The translations under genes were made by a program, and so were the position numbers. Below the pieces are notes generated by a model, which did no database searches, had not been told where the DNA came from, and saw only the letters and a program-made list of their open reading frames with translations. This document shows, one piece after another, positions 8,853-17,090 of a DNA stretch of 25,939 nucleotides (the first letter of the stretch is position 1; each line of letters opens with the position of its first letter). The stretch comes from Chara braunii (lineage: Eukaryota > Streptophyta > Charophyceae > Charales > Characeae). The stretch spans positions 474,335 to 500,273 of the forward strand of contig BFEA01000649.1 of assembly GCA_003427395.1 (NCBI GenBank), in the 5' to 3' direction.

Positions 8853-9608
8853 CAGGGTAACCGGCGTTCGGGACGGGTTAAACGCTTGAACCCGACCGCC
8901 CGAACGTATAGGACCCCTTGGGGATGCGTTCGGCCGTTCGGGCCGAAAGCGAACCCAAAAAAAAAAAAAAAAAAAAAGTCATCAAAAAAATCTGAAAAAA
9001 AGACATGTTATGGAAAAAAATAAATTAAACAAGATTTACCTGAGCATTACATCTGAATTCCTTACCAAATTTAAAATCAAAATAAAATACGAAAAACAAA
9101 TACTAATAACAAAAATAAATAAAAATAAAAACAGAATTAAATTTAGGGAGTGCGCGAGCATGTTTTCGACACCGCCATCTTTGGCGATTCTTTATTTTTT
9201 TTGGCATAGTTAAATGCCCTGAAAATTTACAGATGTGTACTTCACATAATACAAAACCCACTTAAAAAGTTTTAAAAAATAATAAAATTGTTTAGACCCT
9301 GAACTAAAATGAAAACAAAAAGTAAAAAGTGAAAAAATACGTGGGCGAGCACGTTTGACACCGCCATCTTTCGGGATTTTTAATTGTTGTTGGGCTTGGC
9401 CAAAGGACTTGAAAATTTACATGCATGTAGTTCGTGTCATAGAAAACTCACAAAAAAAAATTCAGGAAACAATAATAATTCTTAGGCCTCGAATTAATTT
9501 TTGGTGGGGTCTGAACGCCGTTGGGTTTGGACCCCGTACGGGACCCCGAACGCCCGTACATACGGAGGTCTGCCCGAGGACCTTCATACGTACGGGCTGG
9601 TGACCCTG
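8853..9608 (-). mobile_element. TA-flanked element, unit 5, reversed and apparently full length
   Basis: The unit opens ACAGGGTAACCGGCGTTCGG and closes GGGCTGGTGACCCTGTA, giving terminal inverted repeats ACAGGGT(A/C)AC between TA tracts at 8,822-8,852 and 9,609-9,631. Reversed GATGGCGGTGTC motifs lie at 9,168-9,186 and 9,355-9,375. At about 756 bp it is the best reference copy of the family here. Confidence 0.65.
9553..9596. repeat. Hairpin in end of unit 5
   Basis: CCCGTACATACGGAGGTC (9553-9570) faces GACCTTCATACGTACGGG (9579-9596) around an 8-nt loop. Fifteen of 18 positions pair as Watson-Crick. It is homologous to the hairpin at 7143-7184. Confidence 0.8.
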
Positions 9609-9631
9609 TATATATATATATATATATGTAT

Positions 9632-9754
9632 ACTAGGGTTCATCCTCCTAATGAGTCGGTGAGACTCCGACGAAACAGTTTGTCACAGCCCCTCGTTTGT
9701 TGTCCTCTTCTCTCTCTCTGCCTACGGTTTTACCGGGCAGTTCTGTTTGTGACG
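9632..9754. other. Insert between two TA tracts carrying the hammerhead-like motif
   Basis: About 120 bp unrelated to the 0.7-kb elements, flanked on both sides by TA tracts. It contains the hammerhead-like core at its left end, then a pyrimidine-rich stretch (about 9,700-9,722) and a TACGG...TTTACCGGG segment. It may be a truncated terminal piece of a retroelement that inserted into a TA repeat. Confidence 0.4.
9648..9684 (+). ncRNA. Degenerate hammerhead-ribozyme-like motif
   Basis: CTAATGA (9648-9654; hammerhead consensus CUGANGA, so the G5 equivalent is A) is followed by a perfect 5-bp stem II, GTCGG/CCGAC (9655-9659/9667-9671) with a 7-nt loop. Next come GAA (9672-9674), a 3-bp stem III, ACA/TGT (9675-9677/9681-9683) with a GTT loop, and C at 9684, the usual cleavage-site nucleotide after UGU. 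A 3-bp stem III is typical of the small type I hammerheads reported from Penelope-like elements and retrozymes. Stem I is not formed: CATCCTC upstream does not pair with ACAGCCC downstream. The G5 change and missing stem I argue against activity. Confidence 0.5.
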
Positions 9755-9784
9755 ATATATATATGTATGTATATATATATATAT

Positions 9785-9820
<36 letters not shown>

Positions 9821-10100
9821 GTAACCGACGTTCGGGACGGGCCAAACTCCCGAACTCGAATGCCCGAACGTATGGCACCCCTTGGGGATACATTCTGCCG
9901 TTCGGGCCGAACGCGGACCAAGAAAAAAAAAATCAAAAACACAAAATCAAATAAATCGGAAAAAAGATACGGTATGAAGAAAAATAAATTTAACAAGATT
10001 TGGCTGAGCATTACATCCAAATTCCTTACCAAATTTGAAATAAAAAGAAAATACGAACAACAAATACAAATAATAATAAAAAAAATCAAAAAAAAAAATC

Positions 10101-10265
10101 NNNNNNNNNNNNNNNNNNNNNNNNNNNNNNNNNNNNNNNNNNNNNNNNNNNNNNNNNNNNNNNNNNNNNNNNNNNNNNNNNNNNNNNNNNNNNNNNNNNN
10201 NNNNNNNNNNNNNNNNNNNNNNNNNNNNNNNNNNNNNNNNNNNNNNNNNNNNNNNNNNNNNNNNN
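10101..10265. other. Assembly gap (N run)
   Basis: 165 unresolved bases, flanked on both sides by nearly the same A-rich element sequence. Single ambiguous bases occur also at about 13,098, 25,017, 25,033, 25,092, 25,205, 25,271 and 25,297. Confidence 0.95.
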
Positions 10266-10818
10266 TAAATTGAAAAAAAGATACGGTATGAAAAAAAATA
10301 AATTTAACAAGATTAAGCCGAGCATTACATCCAAATTCCTTACCAAATTTGAAATAAAAATAAAAAAAAACAATTACGAATAATAAAAAAAATAAAAAAA
10401 ATAAAAAGAATTAAATTTAGTGAGTGTGCGAGCACGTTTTCGACACCGCCATCTTTGGCGATTTTTCATTTTTGTTTGGCATAGCTCAAGACCCTGAAAA
10501 TTTACAGATTTTTACTTCACATAATGAAAAACCCAGTAAAAAAGTTTAAAAAAATAATAAAATTTTTTAGACCCTGAACTGAGGTGAAAACAAAAAGTTA
10601 AAAGTGAAAAAAAACGTCGGCGAGCACGTTTTGACAATGCCATCTTTGGTTGAGCTAAATGACTTGAAACTTAATAGGCATGTACCTTGCGTCATAGAGA
10701 ACTGACTAGTTTTTTTTTCCAGAAAACGTATATATCTTTAGGCCCCGAAATATTTTTTGGCGGGGGCTGAACACCGCCGGGATCGGACCCCATATAAGAC
10801 CCCGAACGCCCGTACGTA

Positions 10819-10840
10819 CGAAAATCTGCCAGGATTTTCG
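10819..10840. repeat. Hairpin in end of unit 6 with replaced stem
   Basis: CGAAAATC (10819-10826) pairs perfectly with GATTTTCG (10833-10840). It stands where units 2 and 5 have CGGAGGTC with GACCTCCG or a near variant: both arms have changed together. Confidence 0.75.
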
Positions 10841-10850
10841 CGCGGTGAGT

Positions 10851-11270
10851 CACGAACCGTTGATGAAGATAATCCAGTGATGCGTAGCAGGTACACAAGA
10901 GGTTCACGGGGCATCTGGTTTTCAGGCCTGAAATTTATGAAATTAGGGTTTTGGGCTCAAATTTCATGTTTTTTTAGAATTTCAAGTTTTTGCTATATAT
11001 GCATTTTGATGGGGTTGCCGTATATGAAATTTGGGGTTATTTGGAGTTTTAGAATTTGCGCTATTAAGATTTCTGAAATTTCTGAAATTGGTCGAGTTTT
11101 TTTTGGGCCAAATTTCATGGAAATGCACCTTTGGCTTGCTGTTTTATACGTTTTTAATTGCTTTTTTTAGGGGGGGTTTCTGTGATGGGGTCGTAAGGAG
11201 TGCACTGTATAGATTGGTGTGAAGTGTTGTTAAAATGACTGTCTGTTTTTTTTATAAATAGGCCTGAAAA
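10851..11270. other. AT-rich spacer, no gene
   Basis: T-rich DNA with dispersed GAAATTT / AATTTCAT words in both orientations (about 10,930-11,120). A pyrimidine tract and AG (TTTTTTTTATAAATAG, about 11,247-11,262) lie just before the ATG at 11,271 and could be a splice acceptor, but this is weak. Confidence 0.35.
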
Positions 11271-11783
11271 ATGGGTGCTCGGTTAACCTGCTCTCAGGAG
11301 GTACGTCGAAAGGAGCGGCGCCGCAGTCGTGATCGAGGGAAGAGCAAATGATAAAAGAAGCGCAGATTCTGCCGGGGCGATTTCTCTAGAAATAGTAAAG
11401 CCCCGTGAACCTCAAGAACGTTCCACTATAGGTGGGCAATTTCCAGATTGCCCCTCCTTACTTGGTTTGGCGAAATGCTGGCCACCCCTATTCGGGGTTC
11501 GATCCGGTTGGACCCCTGCGGGTGAAGAGGCCTTAGGAGGCCTTAAAAATCTTTAAAAGCCCCACCTTGAAAAAGAGGCCCCTTTCGTGGCCGCCGAAAT
11601 CGTCTGAAGTTCTTGCTGATGAACCTCGGCCTCAAAAGCATCCTGATGCGGACGCATTGTCTACAAATCCGACCGATCTGGCATCTTGCCCTAAGTAAAT
11701 GACCATCTAGACCTTCGCCTCGCTGCCACCATCTGACCTAGTCAGCGCTCTGCACTACGGCCGCCTAAGAGTCCTATAATAGC
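11271..11783 (+). pseudogene. Possible decayed ORF remnant, unrecognised
   Basis: An ATG at 11,271 opens a 26-codon basic peptide (MGARLTCSQEVRRKERRRSR...) ending at TGA 11,349. Shifting frame, a Pro/Leu-rich reading (QIAPPYLVWRNAGHPYSGFD, then SWPPKSSEVLADEPRPQKHP) runs from about 11,440 to 11,783 with a few stops (near 11,535, 11,696, 11,711). The composition is more protein-like than its surroundings, but I recognise no domain. It sits upstream of the tyrosine-recombinase relic in the same orientation and could be the N-terminal part of that element. It may equally be non-coding. Confidence 0.25.
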
Positions 11784-12126
11784 GTCCAATAAAATGTTGG
11801 GTCTATTCCTTCTCTGTGTGCTCATGCGGCCTGTTTTCTAGTCAGAAGGTCCGGGGGTAGAAGCAAGAGGTCTCAAATTGGGTACAAGGCATCAAAGACT
11901 TTTAAGGGATATATTACACATCTGACAAGAGCAAATTGACATTGCTGAGAACAAATTTCTTGACAAAGTTTGCTTGGGTTCAGAAAGTACTAACCAATGA
12001 TATTTACAAACAACACTGAAAAATCTTCAAAGAAAGTGGAGAAGTCCTGGGGGTACCTCCCCATGCACCTCCTTACCCATGCCAAGTTCTCCACATACAT
12101 TCACCTGATCTGATGTAATCTGATCT
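11784..12126. other. Intron-like spacer
   Basis: AT-richer sequence with no open frame, ending in a pyrimidine/TG-rich run and TGTGTGCAG (12,126-12,134) directly before the tyrosine-recombinase reading frame. A GT-containing AAGTAAAT near 11,692 could be a donor. Intron status is an inference from these signals only. Confidence 0.3.
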
Positions 12127-12975
12127 GTGTGCAGGAAATGGTGGCTGAGTAGATTGCTCCCAGGGAATCAGGAGATTGGTGATGCTGAGAGGCCTAAGAG
12201 AATTGAAGGTAACTATGCAGAGGGGTTGATTGATTCCATAGAGTTAATCGCTCAGCACGGCTTGCCTAAAAACGGAGAGCGAGAGAGGAGGCGGATGATG
12301 CAGTCCTTTAGATAGTGGGTGCTTAGAAACAGGGTTGGAAGAGATATCTCCAACTGCTTGGACTTCGACGTAATTGCCTATATTCAAGGGCAATGGATTC
12401 CAGAGTTAAAATTGCGTAGTCGGACCTTTGACCGTTATGGACAGCCTTTCCCTTCTTGTAGTATCATTAAATCTAGCTTAAGCTGTCTGAATAGGTGTTT
12501 CCTGATTCTTGGGCGAGAGGGACTACAGAATCCTTGCAACAACAATAAAATGAAAGATTATCGTCGGTCATACCGCAACTATTCCTTGAAGATGGGGGTA
12601 TGACGGTCAAGAAAATGCAACGATTGCATAACAGTATTCGTAAAAGTCAGAAAAGTAGGAGTAACTTTCGATATGCTGAGCTGCTACGTGATCTCTATAT
12701 AGTGACCTATCTATGGGAAAGTTGGCAGCGTGGCGATGAGGGCTTACGATTACAAGGAAATGAAGTAGATGAGGAGTCTGCACGTGTTCAGACCGGGTAT
12801 ACCAAGACACTGCGAAAAAATAGGGGTGGAGTGATCCGGCTGCATGAACCACGTGGTTATGGAACATCATTCCCGAAGGTTGTTGACTAGATGCGCGAGT
12901 GCTATAGTCGCCTGAATCCTCCTATAGACTTACGTGATGGTGGCCCATTGTTCCGCAGCACGATGTCGAGCGCAT
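12127..12975 (+). pseudogene. Broken tyrosine-recombinase-like gene
   Basis: A single reading frame broken three times. The first part reads KWWLSRLLPGNQEIGDAERP to a TAG at 12,313. It continues in the same frame with LDFDVIAYIQGQWIPELK and LNRCFLILGREGLQNP, which resembles the N-terminal core-binding helices of tyrosine recombinases found in DIRS- or Crypton-type elements and related eukaryotic families. A one-base shift near 12,600 leads into RYAELLRDLYIVTYLWESW, then a TAG at 12,888-12,890, and finally DLRDGGPLFR at about 12,930-12,957. The helical pattern and the GGPLFR word fit the start of the catalytic domain. The Arg-His-Arg-Tyr catalytic set is not visible, because the reading frame runs into the shared inverted-repeat arm just at PLFR. 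The copy is therefore both mutated and truncated or fused. The family assignment is by pattern, not by search. Confidence 0.5.
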
Positions 12976-13427
12976 CGGTCCGGCATCGCACGCAGCGGCG
13001 CGGGGCCCTCTCGACCTCGTCACACAGGAGTTGGACCTACCTCGTCACGAACACGCAGATGAAGCTTCCTTAGGTCGCTCCGGCCGAGTGCGCCAGCNAT
13101 ACCTCTCGCGAGCCCCTATGACAGGATAGGGCCTACGCGAGGCACAACTTACCTCCACCTCACGGGAGCTGTTACCTCCCTTCGGTGGGCGTATCCCCGC
13201 CGAGCTACTAGTCCACATTATGAAAGCTACTCAGTTGCGATCGCAGAGGCGGGCCAGCCGAGGGCGTTTCTCATTCGCTGTAGCATAGGGGGTACGTGCG
13301 GTAATACGCCTATCGGACCCGCACGCGAACCGACATCTTGGGGGGATGAAGTCCCAGGCGCGGCTCATCACCGGTCGACTAGGACGCATCCTACACACCA
13401 CGCGCACACCACTCTACGAACACAAAA

Positions 13428-13451
13428 ATAAAACACACACACACACACACA
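13428..13451. repeat. (AC)n microsatellite
   Basis: An (AC)10-type run preceded by AAAATAAA. The other arm has a GT-rich, less regular stretch at 2,775-2,850 in the matching position. Confidence 0.9.
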
Positions 13452-13523
13452 GACATGAAACGACACCACACAAACAACGCGACACAAAACAACGTGACAA
13501 CGCTTCCAGCCCATCGATAGCCA

Positions 13524-13600
13524 TCCCATAACTTTTCGATACGGAAATCAAATGGGCGTCGCGCCCGAGACCTGATATAAAAATCGCGCGGACGCAGGGC
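13524..13600 (+). promoter_or_regulatory. Promoter-like unit: upstream box plus TATA
   Basis: CCCATAACTTTT (13,524-13,535) precedes TATAAAAA (13,576-13,583) by 40 nt and is followed by TCGCGCGGACGCAGGGC. It is homologous to the units at 14,127 (same strand) and at 2,121 and 2,752 (minus strand of the other arm). A start site would be expected some 30 nt downstream, around CTCATACTAACTCGC. It points away from the recombinase relic, toward the stem-loop array. Confidence 0.4.
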
Positions 13601-13798
13601 TAACTCATACTAACTCGCAATGCAAGCGTACGCACGCGATTGCAATGATGGTGTACCATGTAGTACCCATACTCACGCGGTCCTCGTTAATCTCGAGGGT
13701 CGCATTCCACACTCAAGTGTCGGCTGACACGCGCCTAGAGGGTTAATCTCTCGACGCTGGTTAACCGCCATGCGCGGTTGGAGACCACACACCTTCGT

Positions 13799-13844
13799 CT
13801 GCATCCCTTATGCAGAGCGGGTGGTACACAGGCCCATGCCTGTG
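13799..13844. repeat. Two adjacent short hairpins
   Basis: CTGCAT/ATGCAG with a 5-nt loop (about 13,799-13,815) and ACAGGC/GCCTGT with a 4-nt loop (about 13,829-13,844). The first has an equivalent in the left arm (CTGCA/TGCAG, about 2,464-2,478). Confidence 0.55.
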
Positions 13845-14126
13845 GTGGTAGTCGTCTCTCGCGGCCCTAGGGGTGAGTCCTCCCCGGGGCCTGGGCGAAA
13901 GTCAAGGGGTTTGACTTTGACGGCTGCCACGGACTACAACGTCCAACCATACAAATCTCTATGAAGCAACAGGACTCGCACGAATCCAACAAGAGGGGAT
14001 AGGGCAAAGGTCCCCTGACTTTTAAAACAAAAAACCTCATGGCCTTGGGACACACTTCCCCTCTATGGGCGGTGCCGGCGGCCTACAATAATCCCAAGCG
14101 CTGCGCCTACGCGTGAGCCCGACGAT

Positions 14127-14200
14127 CCCATAACTTTTAGATGCTGGGGTGACGAGACGTCGCACGCAGGGCCCTGATATAAAACTGTGCGGCAGCAGGC
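14127..14200 (+). promoter_or_regulatory. Second promoter-like unit
   Basis: CCCATAACTTTT (14,127-14,138) and TATAAAA (14,178-14,184) are 39 nt apart, followed by CTGTGCGGCAGCAGGC. It lies about 600 bp after the first unit, the same interval (about 630 bp) as in the other arm, so the duplication predates the inverted pair. Confidence 0.4.
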
Positions 14201-14283
14201 TAATCCTATGTCAACCACTGATGCCAATCATACGTGGTAACCGCGGCTCCGGCCTTGCGATATTGAATGGCTGAAGGAACGAA

Positions 14284-14345
14284 TCGCGAGGGGTTACCCC
14301 TCACGATATTGAACGGCTGAAGGACACGCCGTTCGGCCCTCGCGA
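14284..14345. repeat. Branched hairpin
   Basis: An outer stem, TCGCGAGGG (14,284-14,292) with CCCTCGCGA (14,337-14,345), encloses an inner stem, GAACGGC (14,311-14,317) with GCCGTTC (14,328-14,334). A small GGGG/CCCC pair also exists at 14,290-14,300. The left arm has different hairpins at the corresponding place (1816-1864, 1885-1919). Confidence 0.65.
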
Positions 14346-14349
14346 CATT

Positions 14350-15325
14350 TCCGCCCTTCAGGCGGAGTGTCCCGTCGGCCAAAGTAAGCAGGCCCTATGC
14401 AAGGGGAGACTCCTCCGCTTCAGGGCCTGGGGCTTGGGATGTCCTGGACAAGGACCTTGAATCCCGGCCCAGGACCAACGTCCGACCAAGAAAGCCCCAA
14501 GACGCAAATAGGCAGAGGGGAAGGTCTTCCCTGTCTCTCAATCCCAACTCTCACGCGGTTGTTAACATGGTCTCTTAGGCCTCCCGAACACTCATCGTTC
14601 GTATATCCACGCATACATGCGGAAGGGGGATAGAGTTATGACGATCACTTCTCACAGGCACAGTGAGACTCCTCACAACCATGTATATGTATATGGAATC
14701 GCAGACAGTCCAAATCCAAAATCTAAGTCACAGGACATACTTGCAACCACACCAAGAATTAAGCGACAAAACACGCACTACACGGAGTCAACCCCAACCG
14801 TTCTCTATGCTCATACCCTTCGCTTTAGCCATGCAAGCCCCAACTGCCAGTCCAACCAACCTCAATTAAATACTCAGTACCCTTTGTTAAATGACCATTC
14901 AATAAAAGTCCGGGTGAAACCCTTAACAAACAGTAAAAACCACCAGGGCTAAAACCTTTTAGGTTGAGTATGGGGAATGAATTGAAATTGAGTCGAAGAC
15001 CGACGAATCGGCAACCGACCTGTGATTAGTGATAACAGAAGACGATCCTCCAGGGATCAAGTTGAACCTAGTCTTGATCTTGAATCGAATAATCAAGACG
15101 ACCTCTAACACATGACAGACTAATCCCCAAGCTGAGATCATGAGCGTATGGAGAATACAACTCCATAACATATTCTCACTCAAATCCTCCTAGCTAGCTA
15201 AACCTAAATCTACCTCGAGGCGGTGCCCAAAGCAAAGGCAGACCCTGGTTGAATCTCCCCTTTTCAGGGTGGATCGCCAAAATCACCATCTGTCAAAATA
15301 TAATCTAGCTCCTCTAAATCAAAAA
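14350..15325. other. Inverted-arm sequence without a gene
   Basis: Aligns in reverse to about 940-1,800. Conserved words include CGACGAATCGGCAACCGACC (about 15,000-15,020) and CAACCTAAAAGG read on the minus strand. Short open frames here are not shared with the left arm. The GATCCACCCTG word (minus-strand counterpart of CAGGGTGGATC at 15,266-15,276) is conserved in the left arm as AATCCACCCTGG near 964. Confidence 0.5.
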
Positions 15326-15860
15326 AATTTCGGCAGCGCTTCCCGTAGGAAAAGTGTCTCTCCAAAGTTTATATCAGTCCAAATATGAAAATAAAAATGA
15401 TCTCCAACTCTGGAAAGCCAAACTCTATCTAACTCCCTAAATTAGTAGAAATTTGGATAGCACTCCCTTTAGAAAGCAAGACTTCCCAGATTTATACTAG
15501 GTCAAATATGAACTCACAAGGCAACTTGAGTTCAACTTAAACAAGTTTTGACTAACTTCTTAGTCTTTCAGAAATTTCGGCAACACTCCCCATAGAAAAG
15601 TGTTTTCCCCAAATTCATATAAAGCCAAGCTTAGAACCCGAGACTAACTCTGACATCCCAAAGCCCAATTTTGTCTAACTCCCTGAATTAGGAAAAATTT
15701 GGGCAGCATTCCCTTTAGAAAAGGAGGCTTTCTAGATTTTTACTAAGTCAGATAAAACGAAAGGACGAGCTAAACTTTGGCAAGTCCAAATTTATCCAAC
15801 TCCTTGAATCTGTAGAAATTTCAGCAGCGCTTCCCGTAGGAAACGTAACTTACCAGAATT
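15326..15860 (-). repeat. Five-copy ~120-bp tandem repeat around GGCAGCGCTTCCC
   Basis: ATTTCGGCAGCGCTTCCCGT-like cores lie near 15,330, 15,446, 15,574, 15,693 and 15,815, each followed by TAGGAAA or a variant, and each preceded by a CTAACTCCCTGAATT-type word. The spacing is about 115-130 bp. The copies are quite diverged (for example GATAGCACTCCCTTTAGAAA). It is homologous to the two copies at 804-907. Confidence 0.75.
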
Positions 15861-16150
15861 TATACAGGTCCAAGTATAGTAACAAGCCTCAGGAAATGCA
15901 AAAATCGGTCTAAGTAAAATAAAGTCAGCTCAGCAAATGAAGAAATTGACCTAACTCCTATCGCTCTAGCACGTGGCGAGCCTCTAAAGCAACTACCTGT
16001 CAACCTGAAACCTAGACCAAGTAGTAGTCTCACTCAGCCACATGCAGACCAAACCACAAAGGTAAGTACTCTAGCCATTCCCAAGTTCTTTCAGCAACCA
16101 ATAGTTCATGCTTTCTAAGTGAGTTACCCCTTTATACCCAACTTACATAA
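15861..16150. other. No recognised feature
   Basis: Spacer between the GCGCTTCC repeat block and the stem-loop array. I see no gene or structured element here. Confidence 0.5.
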
Positions 16151-16156
16151 GGCATA

Positions 16157-17090
16157 AGTCAGGGCACTTGAACTTACAGAGCGCGCCCAACTTAGCCAGG
16201 CCCAAAGTCAGAATACCTAAACTTATAGAGCGTTCTGACTTGGCCAAGTATACACAAACAGAGCGCACAACTACTTCTCTTCTTCTTTGGACGTGTGACT
16301 AGAGCACTCTAGTCGCCCTGAACTGTTTAAATAGCCAAATTGTATATACCTCTTTGAACTTAGTCTTCAAAGGGACATAAGGCTGAGCCGCTCAACTTAG
16401 AACATTGCTCAGCCTGTCTACACTTACCTTCAATTATATCTCTTAATTATACTCTCTTCAGTTGTGATAAGCTATAGTCAGGCTACCTAAACTTATAGAG
16501 CGGTCTGATTAGCCTGTTTTTAATAGCATAGTAGTACAATATAGCCAAGTTATATTCATTGGGTTCCAACATCTGCGAGGCATTGGGTCAGACCACCTAA
16601 ACTTATAGAGTGGTCTGATCCTCAGCTAGGTTCGTTTCTCTCTGGTCCAATATGTGCTAGGCTGTGGGACAGGCTACCTAAACTTATAGAGCGGCCCGTC
16701 CGTTGCCAAGATTATTCCCTCAAAACAAAACAGAAGAAGGGCCGAGCCACCTAAACTTATAGAGCGGCTCAGACCTCCTTGTTCAGAACCAAGGAAACTG
16801 AGAGAATCCCAAGTAAATGAGGCAATCCAAGGCACCTAAAATTATAGAGCGCCTTGGGTCCCTGAAAACCACTCACAGTCAAATCCCCACAAGTCAGAGC
16901 AGTCAGGACACCTAAACTTAAAGAGCGTCCTGACCCTCCATGCAATTCACAGCATCAGGTCTCCCCAACTTTATGGGGACATCCCGGCCTCCAGAGCTTC
17001 AGGCTACCTAAACTTATAGAGCGGCCTGAGGCTCCATGCAAACCAAAAATAAACAGAGCGCCGGGCTTCCCCAAACTTAAGGGGACCTCC
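16157..17090. repeat. Array of ~12 stem-loops with conserved loop and covarying stems
   Basis: The shared loop is close to TACCTAAACTTATAGAGCG. Stems with paired arms include AAGTCAGAA (16,205-213/233-241), AGGCTGAGC (16,380-388/407-415), TCAGGC with one G-U pair (16,478-483/503-508), an 11-bp stem with one G-U pair (16,585-595/611-621), GGACAGGC with one mismatch (16,667-674/694-701), GAGCC (16,744-748/766-770), CCAAGGC (16,827-833/851-857), GTCAGGAC (16,902-909/927-934) and TCAGGC (16,999-17,004/17,024-029). A weaker unit lies at 16,157-16,192. Two others use TCCCC/GGGGA stems (about 16,962-979 and 17,067-084) round ACTTTA-like loops. Stem sequence differs between most copies, but pairing is kept. 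Confidence 0.85.

Larger units (their letters stand above)
9820..10850 (-). mobile_element. TA-flanked element, unit 6, reversed, interrupted by gap
   Basis: The unit opens GTAACCGACGTTCGGGACGG after the TA tract. Reversed GATGGCGGTGTC motifs lie at about 10,440-10,461 and 10,632-10,650. The far end has the CGGGATCGGACCCCATA-type GC segment and a changed hairpin (10,819-10,840) but no ACCCTGTA or TA tract, so this end is diverged or truncated. Sequence around the N gap is duplicated (GATACGGTATGAA with AAATTTAACAAGATT on both sides, near 9,967 and 10,281), so the gap may hide a tandem repeat of the body or an assembly artefact. Confidence 0.55.

Noticed and set aside
6887-9954. Many open frames with runs of alternating Tyr and Ile
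   Set aside because: They are translations of the (TA)n tracts and GC-rich ends of the short elements, present in several frames on both strands.
11496-11505. GGTTCGATCC, a perfect B-box word
   Set aside because: No A box at tRNA distance upstream, and the flanks do not form a T stem.
16157-17090. Resemblance to a CRISPR array (regular short repeats with variable neighbours)
   Set aside because: The variable parts are paired stem arms, spacing is irregular, repeats vary, and the setting is eukaryotic.
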